Under the pieces are notes generated by a model. The model did no database searches, was not told the DNA's origin, and saw only the letters and a program-made list of their open reading frames with translations. DNA of 64,000 nucleotides from Candidatus Aalborgicola lynettensis (GTDB lineage Bacteria; Pseudomonadota; Gammaproteobacteria; Burkholderiales; Burkholderiaceae_C). The DNA is taken from contig JADJZE010000024.1 of NCBI GenBank assembly GCA_016719405.1, positions 1 through 64,000 on the forward strand, read 5' to 3'. This document shows positions 53,707-62,334 of this stretch, one piece after another; position 1 is the first letter of the stretch, and every line of letters begins with the position of its first letter. The position numbers and the translations under genes are program-made.

Positions 53707-53740
53707 GGTATGTACTCCTTTTAGAACAAAACAACGGTTT

Positions 53741-53759
53741 ACGCCCGTCCAACGGGCGT
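53741..53759. repeat. Perfect hairpin between CoA-ester lyase and acnB
   Basis: ACGCCCGT (53741-53748), 3-base loop, ACGGGCGT (53752-53759). It sits 35 bases upstream of acnB in the leader. It could stop some read-through from the upstream lyase gene or stabilise acnB mRNA; there is no T-run. Confidence 0.5.
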
Positions 53760-53832
53760 GACTAGCTATAACATTTGTAGCACTCAGCACATCGGCGGCC
53801 AGTAACCAGACCAATTACTGAGGCTGAAACTT

Positions 53833-54918
53833 TCAAAAATACGCGGCTGCCTCCCGCGGCAAGGCGACACCGGTCTGGTGCGCACGCTCCAGAACCTGCC
53901 AGAAATACCGAAAACTGGCCCGGTCATGCAATTGTCCACCCACCGCGATGGGTGCCCAATCGTGGGCCTGGGCCTGCACCACAATCTGCGTTGCCAAATC
54001 AACCTCTGCTGCAGACGGAGAGAATGCCTCCACAATGGGGCGAATCTGGTCCGGATGGATGCTCCACATGCGTGTAAAACCCAGCGCCGAGGCGGCCTTG
54101 CGTGCCGCAAGCTTCAAGGCAATGGTATCCCGAAACTCGGTCACCACACAGTGGGAAGGCACTTTGCCAAAGGCATGGCAGGCACTGGATATTTCGGTTT
54201 TGGCACGCACCACCAGCGGGTGGTGGAACTGGTCCAGGCTGGTGGTATCGGTGGCTGGGCGCACGCTCATGGCACTGGCCGGAATGGCACCACCGTGGCT
54301 GGAGACAAAATCCATCAAGCCAAAGCTGATGGACTGCACCCGGGGGTGGGCTGCGATCTCAAACACCCGGTGTACGGCAGCAGGCGACTCAATCAACACA
54401 TGCACGGGCAAAAGCGCTGGGGTACCAGCTTCGGCGGGCATCGCGGCGTCGATGGCTGCCACTGCTTGCTGCACATCGGCCAGGCACTCCACCTTGGGGA
54501 CCATGATGTAGCTCAGCACATCCGCGGCCTGACCCACAATGGTGTGGACGTCGCCATCAAACGCCGGGTGATCGACGGCATGCACCCGCACACCAACCCG
54601 GCGGCGTATTCTGCTTGCTATGGAATTTGTAGCTGCTTGCGCTTGCCTGGCAAGCGCAACAACCAGAATGGCCTGATCTTTTTCACCCCCCACAGGGGCG
54701 CCATCTTCGCAATCCAGCGTGACGTCGAACACGCACACGCCGAACTCTTGCATCATGTCGGCCTGCAATTGCAGGCTTTTAACCATCCGCGCCTCCACGC
54801 CGCTGTAGTGGTCGCACACCGGCAAATAGCCGGTAGCGCCCTGCGACCCCAGTAGTGCGACGCGCGGATGTATGGCCCCCTTGCGTCCTTCGCTTCCGCT
54901 CAGGCCGGGGCTGGCCAT
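53833..54918 (-). CDS. HpcH/HpaI-type CoA-ester lyase (citrate lyase beta/malyl-CoA lyase-like)
   Basis: 361 residues of the CitE-like aldolase fold: VFDVTLDCEDGAPVGGEKDQ (metal Glu/Asp), VHAVDHPAFDGDVHTIVGQA, YIMVPKVECLADVQQAVAAI, HVLIESPAAVHRVFEIAAHP and QSISFGLMDFVSSHGGAIPA. It probably cleaves a (S)-citramalyl- or malyl-CoA-like ester; the true substrate is unknown. Lying between mdh and acnB it may serve the same TCA region. Start: ATG 54918 is taken because upstream codons fall in a repeat-like stretch; the first clearly conserved residues are HPRVALLG. Residues about 87-101 come from an inserted repeat (54617-54660). Confidence 0.75.
   Translation of the reverse strand: MASPGLSGSEGRKGAIHPRVALLGSQGATGYLPVCDHYSGVEARMVKSLQLQADMMQEFGVCVFDVTLDCEDGAPVGGEKDQAILVVALARQAQAATNSIASRIRRRVGVRVHAVDHPAFDGDVHTIVGQAADVLSYIMVPKVECLADVQQAVAAIDAAMPAEAGTPALLPVHVLIESPAAVHRVFEIAAHPRVQSISFGLMDFVSSHGGAIPASAMSVRPATDTTSLDQFHHPLVVRAKTEISSACHAFGKVPSHCVVTEFRDTIALKLAARKAASALGFTRMWSIHPDQIRPIVEAFSPSAAEVDLATQIVVQAQAHDWAPIAVGGQLHDRASFRYFWQVLERAHQTGVALPREAAAYF
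54617..54660 (+). repeat. Dispersed TAGCTGCTTGCGC repeat inside the CoA-ester lyase gene
   Basis: GTAGCTGCTTGCGC followed by an inverted repeat TTGCGCTTG/CAAGCGCAA (54637-54645 and 54651-54659). It resembles the intergenic copies at 20681 and 62335 at its left end, but is read in frame, adding Ala/Gln-rich residues between two conserved segments of the lyase. Confidence 0.6.
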
Positions 54919-55068
54919 TCCATGTGCTGCGCTGTACGGGTCGATGCCAGAGGCAACGACTCTGCTGCCCGTCCCACCCTGCGCAGGCAGGCTGGGAGCC
55001 GCGGGCATCAGCCCCAAGGGGGCTGTGCTTGCTCGGGGCGGCCCAGCGCTGCGCACGGATATCACTGC
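54919..55068. other. GC-rich non-coding stretch between mdh and the CoA-ester lyase
   Basis: 150 bases with short symmetrical elements such as CCTGCGCAGG near 54980. The lyase frame stays open through it but encodes an atypical, low-complexity leader. It may be another repeat of the genome; this cannot be tested within the window. Confidence 0.35.
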
Positions 55069-56055
55069 TTACAGCAGGTGCTTGACGCCGTCTTTCTCGC
55101 CTTCGAGCTCAGCCAGGGTCTTGTTGATGCACTCTTGGCTGAATGCGTCAATGGCCAGGCCTTCAACCAACTTGTACTCGCCGCCTTCGCAGGTGACGGC
55201 AAAGCCGAACATGGTGTCCTTGGGGATGCCATACTGGCCGTCCGAAGGGATACCCATGGTGACCCACTTGCCGTTGGTGCCCAAGGCCCAATCGCGCATG
55301 TGGTCGATAGCGGCGTTGGCAGCCGATGCAGCGGACGACACGCCACGTGCAGCGATGATGGCCGCACCACGCTTGCCCACGGTGGGCAGGAAAACGTCTT
55401 TGTTCCAGGCTTCGTCGTTGATCATGGCCTTGACGCTTTCGCCCTTGATGGTGGCAAAACGGTAGTCGGCATACATCGTGGGCGAGTGGTTGCCCCACAC
55501 GGCCATTTTTTCGATGTCGGCCACGGCCTTGCCGGTCTTCTCCGCCAACTGGCTCAAAGCGCGGTTGTGGTCGAGACGCAGCATGGCGGTGAAGTTCTTG
55601 CGTGGCAGATCGGGCGCGCTCTTCATGGCAATGTAGGCGTTGGTGTTGGCGGGGTTACCGACCACCAGAACACGCACATCACGGCTGGCCACGGCATTGA
55701 GTGCCTTGCCTTGGGCAGTGAAAATTTCGGCATTAACAGCGAGCAACTCAGCACGCTCCATGCCGGGGCCACGGGGACGCGAACCGATCAACAGCGCGTA
55801 GTCCACATCTTTGAAGGCGGTCATGGGATCGCTGTGGGCTTCGATGCCCACCAGCAGGGGGAATGCGCAGTCTTGCAGTTCCATGATCACGCCCTGCAGG
55901 GCTTGCTGGGCTTTTTCCACCGGCACTTCGAGCAGGCTCAGCACAACGGGCTGGTCCTTGCCCAACATTTCGCCGGAGGCGATACGGAACAGGATGGCGT
56001 ATCCAATTTGACCAGCGGCACCGGTGACGGCTACGCGAACGGGTTTTTTGCTCAT
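55069..56055 (-). CDS. mdh: Malate dehydrogenase
   Basis: 328 residues of the cytosolic-type (group 2) malate dehydrogenase: NAD motif VTGAAGQIGYAILFRIASG, GSRPRGPGMERAELL (substrate-loop arginines), VVGNPANTNAYIA, LRLDHNRALSQLA, active-site His in VWGNHSPTMYADYR. It oxidises malate to oxaloacetate. First gene of the mdh - CoA-ester lyase - acnB unit, divergent from gntR with a shared palindromic site at 56179-56190. Confidence 0.95.
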   Translation of the reverse strand: MSKKPVRVAVTGAAGQIGYAILFRIASGEMLGKDQPVVLSLLEVPVEKAQQALQGVIMELQDCAFPLLVGIEAHSDPMTAFKDVDYALLIGSRPRGPGMERAELLAVNAEIFTAQGKALNAVASRDVRVLVVGNPANTNAYIAMKSAPDLPRKNFTAMLRLDHNRALSQLAEKTGKAVADIEKMAVWGNHSPTMYADYRFATIKGESVKAMINDEAWNKDVFLPTVGKRGAAIIAARGVSSAASAANAAIDHMRDWALGTNGKWVTMGIPSDGQYGIPKDTMFGFAVTCEGGEYKLVEGLAIDAFSQECINKTLAELEGEKDGVKHLL

Positions 56056-56178
56056 GGTAAGAACTCCAGGTAGTGTTGTGAAAACGGCTACTGCCCGGGA
56101 CCCCCAGCGAAAGGTCGAGTCCCGCAGAATGCCCGCGAGTGTACCCCCGATTTTGGCCCGAAGTCAATTTGTCTTATG

Positions 56179-56190
56179 TCTTATATAAGA
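56179..56190. promoter_or_regulatory. Perfect palindrome TCTTATATAAGA between mdh and gntR
   Basis: A 12-bp perfect palindrome, with a further TCTTAT half-site seven bases to the left (56172-56177). It lies 124 bases upstream of mdh and 56 bases upstream of the GntR ATG 56246. Probable binding site of the divergent GntR protein controlling TCA-cycle genes. Confidence 0.55.
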
Positions 56191-56245
56191 TATGATTGCA
56201 CACCCAACATCAACCGACCTGAAGCGAACCGTCCGGCCTGATTGC

Positions 56246-57049
56246 ATGACCACATCATCCGTTTTTCCCAGCGACAGCACTGCTGCGGCCAACGCGGACG
56301 CGGTTGCAGCGGCGAGTCCTGCCACACCGGCCTTCAGCCCGCTGTACCAGCAAATCAAGGTGCTGATGCTGCACAGTCTGCAGTCGGGCGAATGGAAACC
56401 CAGCGCCGCCATCCCCAGTGAGCAGGAGCTGGCCGCCCGCTTCAAGGTCAGCCAGGGTACGGTACGCAAAGCCATCGACGAATTGGCCGCCGAAAATTTG
56501 CTGGTGCGCCGCCAGGGCAAGGGAACATTTGTTGCTACCCACGCCGAGCACCATGTGCAGTACCGTTTTTTGAAACTGTTTCCGGACAACGGCGACCCCG
56601 GCAGCAAGGGCCCGGCCCAGCGCGAGATCATCGACTGCAAGCGCATGCGCGCCAGTGCCGATGTGGCCCGCGCCTTGTGCCTGCACACTGGCGATGCCGT
56701 GCTGCAGGTGCGCCGCGTATTGTCATTTGCCGACGTCCCCACCATTCTGGAAGATGTCTGGTTGCCCGCCACGCCATTCAAAGGCCTGACCGCCGAGCGG
56801 CTTAACGACTACGATGGCCCCATGTATGCGCTGTTTGAGACCGAATTTGGGGTTTGCATGGTGCGTGCCGAGGAAAAAATCCGCGCCGTATTGCCCGACA
56901 CGGACCAGTGTGCGCTGTTAAAAATCGGCCCACAAACCCCGCTATTGAGCGTAGAGCGTATCGCCTACACCTACAACGATGCCCCCATGGAGATGCGCCG
57001 CGGCCTCTACCTGACCGACACCCATTACTACCGAAATGCGTTAAATTGA
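56246..57049 (+). CDS. GntR/HutC-family transcriptional regulator of TCA region
   Basis: 267 residues. A disordered Ala-rich start is followed by a winged helix (FSPLYQQIKVLMLHSLQSGE, IPSEQELAARFKVSQGTVRK, AIDELAAENLLVRRQGKGTF) and a UTRA ligand domain (VLQVRRVLSFADVPTILEDV, LLSVERIAYTYNDAPMEMRR). The ligand is unknown, plausibly a dicarboxylate or citrate. Divergent from mdh and upstream of sdhCDAB-gltA. ATG 56192 is an alternative start that would lie two bases from the palindrome. Confidence 0.85.
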   Translation: MTTSSVFPSDSTAAANADAVAAASPATPAFSPLYQQIKVLMLHSLQSGEWKPSAAIPSEQELAARFKVSQGTVRKAIDELAAENLLVRRQGKGTFVATHAEHHVQYRFLKLFPDNGDPGSKGPAQREIIDCKRMRASADVARALCLHTGDAVLQVRRVLSFADVPTILEDVWLPATPFKGLTAERLNDYDGPMYALFETEFGVCMVRAEEKIRAVLPDTDQCALLKIGPQTPLLSVERIAYTYNDAPMEMRRGLYLTDTHYYRNALN

Positions 57050-57154
57050 GAACCTTTATTGACGCAAGTCCAGTGTCAGCCAACCGCTGTGCAATAGAAT
57101 TTTGCCTTGCGACGTCAAAAATTACACAACAGTTATCCCAGAAAGCCCCAAAAA

Positions 57155-57598
57155 ATGACTGAGCTCCTCTCATCATCCCGCCCCAAACGCCCCGAGTTTC
57201 GCAACCTCAACGCATTTAAAGACCTTCCTGGCTACCGTTGGCCTTTGGCCTCCTTGGTATCGGGCATGCACCGCGCCAGCGGTCTCATCATGTTTTTACT
57301 GATGCCTTTCATCGTCTGGATGTTTGACACCTCCTTGAGTTCCGAAATTTCGTTTGCCCGCTTCACCGGCGCATTCACTGCCGGCATTGGTTTTGTGCCC
57401 GGCATCATCGTCAAGCTGGCGGCACTGGCGCTCATCTGGGCCTATCTGCACCACTTTTTCGCCGGTATGCGCCACATCCGCATGGACATTTTTCACACCG
57501 TCAGCAAAGAAGCCGGCAAGTCCACCGCTCAAATCGTGCTGGTGTTGAGCCTGAGCCTGACCCTGGTGTTGGGCGTTAAGCTGTTTGGCGTGTACTGA
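57155..57598 (+). CDS. sdhC: Succinate dehydrogenase cytochrome b556 subunit SdhC
   Basis: 147 residues with three membrane helices. RPEFRNLNAFKDLPGYRWPL and SGMHRASGLIMFLLMPFIVW carry the quinone-site Ser/Arg region of SdhC, and LHHFFAGMRHIRMD contains the haem-ligand His. It anchors SdhAB to the inner membrane and passes electrons to ubiquinone. ATG 57155 is chosen as the family start. First gene of sdhCDAB. Confidence 0.92.
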   Translation: MTELLSSSRPKRPEFRNLNAFKDLPGYRWPLASLVSGMHRASGLIMFLLMPFIVWMFDTSLSSEISFARFTGAFTAGIGFVPGIIVKLAALALIWAYLHHFFAGMRHIRMDIFHTVSKEAGKSTAQIVLVLSLSLTLVLGVKLFGVY

Positions 57599-57646
57599 TA
57601 CCGGCTCTCCCGCACGCATTTCTTTTTCTCTTCACAGGAACTCTCC

Positions 57647-58012
57647 ATGTCTGTTAACTACGGATCCAAGCGCGTGGTCGTTGGCGCGCATTACGGTCTG
57701 CGCGACTGGCTGGCACAACGTGTCACCGGTCTGCTCATGGCTCTCTTCACCGTGGTCGTTTTGGCCCAGGTACTGCTGACCAAAGGGCCCATCGGCTACG
57801 ACCAGTGGGCCGGTATTTTCTCGGCGCAGTGGATGAAATCGCTGACCTTTTGCGTGATTGTTTCCCTGCTGTACCACGCCTGGGTCGGTATGCGCGAAAT
57901 TTTCATGGACTACATCAAACCCCTTTACCTGCGCCTGGCGCTGCAGGTTTTCTCCATCGTCTGGCTCGTGGCTTGCGCGGGCTGGGCCATTCAAGTCCTG
58001 TGGCGTCTTTGA
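57647..58012 (+). CDS. sdhD: Succinate dehydrogenase membrane anchor SdhD
   Basis: 121 residues, three helices. GAHYGLRDWLAQRVTGLLMA is the conserved N-terminal helix, and LLYHAWVGMREIFMDYIKPL holds the haem-axial His and the quinone-site Asp-Tyr pair. With SdhC it forms the haem b/quinone module. AGGAACTCTCC precedes ATG 57647. Confidence 0.92.
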   Translation: MSVNYGSKRVVVGAHYGLRDWLAQRVTGLLMALFTVVVLAQVLLTKGPIGYDQWAGIFSAQWMKSLTFCVIVSLLYHAWVGMREIFMDYIKPLYLRLALQVFSIVWLVACAGWAIQVLWRL

Positions 58013-58039
58013 TCCCACTGCTCCATTAAGGCTGAATCC

Positions 58040-59836
58040 ATGAGTTACTCTGCTACCAAAAGAAAATTTGACGTTGTGATCGTCGGCGCTGGCGGCTCCG
58101 GCATGCGCGCATCGCTGCAACTGGCCCGCGCGGGCCTGAATGTTGCCGTACTGTCCAAAGTATTCCCCACCCGCTCCCACACCGTGGCCGCCCAGGGTGG
58201 CGTGTCCGCATCGCTGGGCAACATGAGCGAAGACAGCTGGGAATTTCACTTTTACGACACCGTAAAAGGTTCCGACTGGCTGGGCGACCAGGATGCGATC
58301 GAATTCATGTGCCGCGAAGCACCCAAGGTGGTGTACGACCTGGAGCACATGGGCATGCCGTTTGACCGCAATGCCGACGGCACCATTTACCAGCGCCCCT
58401 TCGGCGGCCACACTGCCAACTATGGCGAAAAACCCGTACAGCGCGCCTGTGCTGCAGCCGACCGTACCGGCCACGCCATGCTGCACACCCTGTACCAGGC
58501 CAATGTGGCAGCACGCACCTCGTTCTTTGTGGAATGGATGGCGCTGGACCTGATCCGTGATGCCGATGGCGACGTGGTGGGCGTGACCGCACTGGAAATG
58601 GAAACCGGCGACCTGTATACCCTGGAAGCCAAGACCGTGCTATTGGCCACTGGTGGCGCAGGCCGTATCTTCCAATCCTCCACCAATGCCTTCATCAACA
58701 CCGGTGACGGCTTGGGTATGGCGGCACGCGCCGGCATTCCTTTGCAAGACATGGAGTTCTGGCAGTTTCACCCCACCGGCGTGGCCGGTGCCGGCGTGCT
58801 GCTGACCGAAGGCTGCCGCGGCGAAGGCGCCATTTTGCTCAACAGCAACGGTGAACGCTTCATGGAGCGTTATGCACCCACTTTGAAAGACCTGGCACCG
58901 CGCGACTTCGTGTCACGCTGCATGGGCCAGGAAATTCTGGAAGGCCGTGGTTGTGGTCCGAACAAGGACTACATCCACATGAAGCTGGATCACCTGGGTG
59001 CCGATACCATTCGCAAGCGCCTGCCTTCGGTGGAAGAAATTGGCCACAACTTTGCCAACGTCGACATCACCAAGGAACCGATTCCCGTGGTGCCCACCAT
59101 CCACTACCAGATGGGTGGTATCCCCACCAACATCAATGGGCAAGTGGTGAAAAATGTCGACGGCGAAGACAAGCCCATCAATGGTCTGTACGCCGTGGGC
59201 GAATGCTCCTGCGTGTCGGTGCACGGCGCCAACCGCCTGGGAACCAATTCGCTGCTCGACCTGTTGGTGTTCGGCAAAGCCGCCGGCGACCACATCATCG
59301 CCAATGTCAAACCGGGTGCCGCGCACAAGCCCCTGCCCGCCAACGCCGAAGCCGCCACCATTGCCCGTTTGAACCGTCTGGACAACCAGCCCAACGGCGA
59401 GTATTCACAAGACGTGGCCAACGACATGCGCGCCATCATGCAAACCCATGCGGGCGTGTTCCGCAGCCAGGAAACAATGGATGAAGGCGTCAAAAAAATC
59501 AATGCCCTGCGCGAGCGCGTCGCCAAGATTGGCCTGAAGGACAACTCCAAGGTCTTCAACACCGCCCGCATTGAGGCACTGGAAGTAGAAAACCTCATGG
59601 AAGCCGCCCAAGCCACCATGACCAGTGCCGCCGCCCGCAAGGAATGCCGTGGTGCCCACCTGGTGCGCGATTACGAGCACGACGTGAACCACCCCACCTG
59701 CCCGCTGGGCCGCAACGATACCGAGTGGATGAAACACACCCTCTGGTACAAAGACGGCAACCACCTGGCCTACAAGCCCGTGCGCACCCAGCCGCTGACG
59801 GCCGCCACCGTGCCACCCAAGCCCCGTACATTCTGA
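58040..59836 (+). CDS. sdhA: Succinate dehydrogenase flavoprotein subunit SdhA
   Basis: 598 residues: FAD motif VVIVGAGGSGMRASLQLARA, covalent FAD His in THTVAAQGGVSASLGN, QFHPTGVAGAGVLLTEGCRG, GEGAILLNSNGERFMERYAP, active-site Arg region RGCGPNKDYIHMKLDHLG and HGANRLGTNSLLDLLVFG. It oxidises succinate to fumarate. A small REP-like inverted repeat separates it from sdhB. Confidence 0.97.
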   Translation: MSYSATKRKFDVVIVGAGGSGMRASLQLARAGLNVAVLSKVFPTRSHTVAAQGGVSASLGNMSEDSWEFHFYDTVKGSDWLGDQDAIEFMCREAPKVVYDLEHMGMPFDRNADGTIYQRPFGGHTANYGEKPVQRACAAADRTGHAMLHTLYQANVAARTSFFVEWMALDLIRDADGDVVGVTALEMETGDLYTLEAKTVLLATGGAGRIFQSSTNAFINTGDGLGMAARAGIPLQDMEFWQFHPTGVAGAGVLLTEGCRGEGAILLNSNGERFMERYAPTLKDLAPRDFVSRCMGQEILEGRGCGPNKDYIHMKLDHLGADTIRKRLPSVEEIGHNFANVDITKEPIPVVPTIHYQMGGIPTNINGQVVKNVDGEDKPINGLYAVGECSCVSVHGANRLGTNSLLDLLVFGKAAGDHIIANVKPGAAHKPLPANAEAATIARLNRLDNQPNGEYSQDVANDMRAIMQTHAGVFRSQETMDEGVKKINALRERVAKIGLKDNSKVFNTARIEALEVENLMEAAQATMTSAAARKECRGAHLVRDYEHDVNHPTCPLGRNDTEWMKHTLWYKDGNHLAYKPVRTQPLTAATVPPKPRTF

Positions 59837-59844
59837 TGCATTGC

Positions 59845-59886
59845 GGGTCAGACCACGCAATTGCATCGCAATCGGTGCTCTGACCC
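59845..59886. repeat. REP-like inverted repeat between sdhA and sdhB
   Basis: GGGTCAGACCAC (59845-59856) and GTGCTCTGACCC (59875-59886) are inverted copies matching at 11 of 12 positions, with a central GCAATTGC palindrome. The 42-base element fills about half of the 88-base sdhA-sdhB gap. Confidence 0.65.
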
Positions 59887-59924
59887 CAACCGACCAATAG
59901 CGAGAGTCTCCAAGGAATCCGACA

Positions 59925-60629
59925 ATGGCAAAACGCACATTCAATATCTATCGCTACGATCCGGACAAGGACGCCAAGCCCTACATGCAGACTATTGAGG
60001 TTGAACTCGATGGTTCCGAGCGCATGTTGCTCGACGCGCTGGTCAAACTCAAGGCGGTAGACCCCACCCTGTCCTTCCGCCGCTCCTGCCGCGAAGGTGT
60101 TTGTGGCTCTGACTCCATGAACATCAATGGCAAAAACGGCTTGGCCTGCCTGACCAACCTGAAAACGCTGAAGGACCCCATCGTCCTCAAGCCGCTGCCC
60201 GGACTGCCTGTGGTGCGCGACCTGATCGTGGACATGACGGACTTCTTCAAGCAGTACCACTCGATCAAGCCCTACCTGATCAACGACACGCCGCCGCCCG
60301 AGCGCGAGCGCCTGCAAAGCCCCGAAGAGCGCGAAGAGCTCAATGGTCTGTACGAGTGCATTTTGTGCGCCAGCTGCTCCACCAGTTGCCCCAGCTTCTG
60401 GTGGAATCCGGACAAGTTCGTCGGCCCGGCGGGCCTGCTGCAGGCCTACCGTTTCTTGGCCGACAGCCGCGACCAGGCCACTGGCGCACGTCTGGACAAC
60501 CTGGAAGACCCCTATCGCCTGTTCCGTTGCCACTCCATCATGAATTGCGTGGACGTCTGCCCCAAAGGGCTGAACCCCACCAAGGCGATTGGTAAGATCA
60601 AGGAAATGATGGTTCACCGAACCATCTGA
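59925..60629 (+). CDS. sdhB: Succinate dehydrogenase iron-sulfur subunit SdhB
   Basis: 234 residues. [2Fe-2S] cysteines occur in FRRSCREGVCGSDSMNINGK and GLAC; the [4Fe-4S] and [3Fe-4S] clusters are in YECILCASCSTSCPSFWWNP and CHSIMNCVDVCPKGLNPTKA. It relays electrons from SdhA to the membrane module. AAGGA precedes ATG 59925. Confidence 0.97.
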   Translation: MAKRTFNIYRYDPDKDAKPYMQTIEVELDGSERMLLDALVKLKAVDPTLSFRRSCREGVCGSDSMNINGKNGLACLTNLKTLKDPIVLKPLPGLPVVRDLIVDMTDFFKQYHSIKPYLINDTPPPERERLQSPEEREELNGLYECILCASCSTSCPSFWWNPDKFVGPAGLLQAYRFLADSRDQATGARLDNLEDPYRLFRCHSIMNCVDVCPKGLNPTKAIGKIKEMMVHRTI

Positions 60630-60641
60630 CCGGTACCATCC

Positions 60642-60926
60642 ATGCAAGACGGCGAACAGATGTTGGGTGAGCGGGCCATGAGCAAGCTCAAATGGCGCTG
60701 CCGCCGTGGCCTGCTGGAAAACGACCTCTTTATCGAGCGTTTTTTTGAGCGTTTCGGTGCGGCGTTGACCGTAGGCCAAGCCGATGCACTGGGTGCATTG
60801 ATGGATCTGAGTGACAACGATCTGCTGGACGTTCACCTTGCTCGCAAAACCCTGCAGCAAGTGGAGCCGAACCTGGATCGTGACGATGTGCATGAAGTTT
60901 TGAGTATGTTAAGAACCCCCCGTTGA
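60642..60926 (+). CDS. sdhE: FAD assembly factor SdhE
   Basis: 94 residues with the family signature KWRCRRGLLENDLFIERFFE, whose RG-x-x-E motif contacts SdhA, and LMDLSDNDLLDVHLARKT. SdhE helps attach FAD covalently to SdhA. It lies 12 bases after sdhB. ATG 60642 gives 12 extra residues compared with an internal ATG at 60678. Confidence 0.9.
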   Translation: MQDGEQMLGERAMSKLKWRCRRGLLENDLFIERFFERFGAALTVGQADALGALMDLSDNDLLDVHLARKTLQQVEPNLDRDDVHEVLSMLRTPR

Positions 60927-60936
60927 AAGGTCAAAA

Positions 60937-62247
60937 ATGAAACTATCCGACAACAAAGCCACTCTGTCGTTCAGCAATGGCAGCCCCAGTGTGGACATGC
61001 CCATCTACCAGGGCAATATTGGCCCGGATGTCATCGACATCCGCAAGCTGTACGCCCAGACCGGTATGTTCACCTACGACCCGGGCTTCCTGTCCACGGC
61101 CTCGTGCCAGTCGGCCATCACCTACATCGACGGCGACAAGGGCGAACTGCTGTACCGCGGCTACCCCATCGAACAACTCGCCACCAACTGCGATTACCTT
61201 GACACCTGCCACCTGTTGCTCAAGGGCGAACTGCCCGACGAAACCCAGCGCAAGGACTTCCACCAGCTCGTGATCAACCACACCATGGTCAACGAGCAGA
61301 TGCAATTTTTCCTGCGTGGTTTCCGTCGCGACGCCCACCCCATGGCCGTATTGACCGGCTTGGTGGGCGCGCTGTCGGCGTTCTACCACGACAGTACCGA
61401 TATCAATAACCCGGAACACCGCGACGTGGCGGCCATCCGCCTGATCTCCAAAATGCCAACTCTGGTCGCCATGGCCTACAAATACGGCATGGGTCAGCCC
61501 TATATGTACCCCCGCAACGAGCTGTCTTACGCTGGCAACTTCCTGCGCATGATGTTTGGCACCCCGTGCACCGACTACATCGTTAACCCCGTGATTGAGC
61601 GCGCGATGGATCGCATCTTTATCCTGCACGCCGACCACGAGCAAAACGCCTCCACCTCGACCGTGCGTCTGTGCGGCTCATCCGGCACCAACCCGTTTGC
61701 CGCCATTGCAGCCGGTGTGGCCTGCCTCTGGGGCCCAGCACATGGCGGCGCCAACGAGGCTTGCCTGAATATGCTGGAAGACATCCAGCGCATGGGTGGT
61801 ATCAGCAAAGTCGGCGAGTTCATGAACCAGGTCAAGGACAAGAACTCCGGCGTCAAGCTGATGGGTTTTGGTCACCGCGTGTACAAAAACTACGACCCCC
61901 GCGCCAAGCTGATGCAGGAAACCTGCAACGAGGTGCTGGCCGAGCTGGGTCTGGAAAATGATCCGCTGTTCAAACTGGCCAAGCAGTTGGAAAAAATTGC
62001 CCTGGAAGACGACTACTTCGTCCAGCGCAAGCTGTACCCCAATGTGGACTTCTACTCCGGCATCGTGCAACGTGCCATTGGCATTCCCGTGAACCTGTTC
62101 ACCGGCATCTTTGCCCTGGCCCGTACCGTGGGTTGGATTGCCCAGCTGAACGAAATGATGGGTGACCCCGAGTACAAGATTGGCCGTCCGCGCCAGCTGT
62201 TCACCGGCGCGGTGAAACGCGACGTCATGCCCATCGGCAAACGCTGA
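60937..62247 (+). CDS. gltA: Citrate synthase GltA
   Basis: 436 residues of the hexameric type II citrate synthase: TYIDGDKGELLYRGYPIEQL, LILHADHEQNASTSTVRL-like (IFILHADHEQNASTST with catalytic His), CLWGPAHGGANEACLNML, MGFGHRVYKNYDPRAKLMQE (catalytic His), and LYPNVDFYSGIVQRAIGIPV (catalytic Asp). It condenses oxaloacetate with acetyl-CoA. It starts 10 bases after sdhE, so sdhCDAB-sdhE-gltA is one operon. Confidence 0.97.
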   Translation: MKLSDNKATLSFSNGSPSVDMPIYQGNIGPDVIDIRKLYAQTGMFTYDPGFLSTASCQSAITYIDGDKGELLYRGYPIEQLATNCDYLDTCHLLLKGELPDETQRKDFHQLVINHTMVNEQMQFFLRGFRRDAHPMAVLTGLVGALSAFYHDSTDINNPEHRDVAAIRLISKMPTLVAMAYKYGMGQPYMYPRNELSYAGNFLRMMFGTPCTDYIVNPVIERAMDRIFILHADHEQNASTSTVRLCGSSGTNPFAAIAAGVACLWGPAHGGANEACLNMLEDIQRMGGISKVGEFMNQVKDKNSGVKLMGFGHRVYKNYDPRAKLMQETCNEVLAELGLENDPLFKLAKQLEKIALEDDYFVQRKLYPNVDFYSGIVQRAIGIPVNLFTGIFALARTVGWIAQLNEMMGDPEYKIGRPRQLFTGAVKRDVMPIGKR

Positions 62248-62280
62248 TCGCCGCAGCCCTGCGTGGCTGCCTGTCTGCAC

Positions 62281-62316
62281 AAGCCCCGCTGTCTGCCAGG
62301 ACTGCGGGGCTTTTTT
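62281..62316 (+). terminator. Rho-independent terminator after gltA
   Basis: Stem AAGCCCCGC (62281-62289) pairs with GCGGGGCTT (62304-62312) and is followed by TTTT. It ends the sdh-gltA operon. Confidence 0.85.
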
Positions 62317-62334
62317 AATGAAATAGGCCGTTTC

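Noticed and set aside
51010..53724. Very long open frame on the plus strand opposite acnB (904 codons)
   Set aside because: It is the antisense shadow of acnB. The His/Gly/Val-rich translation has no recognisable domain, and high GC keeps stops rare.
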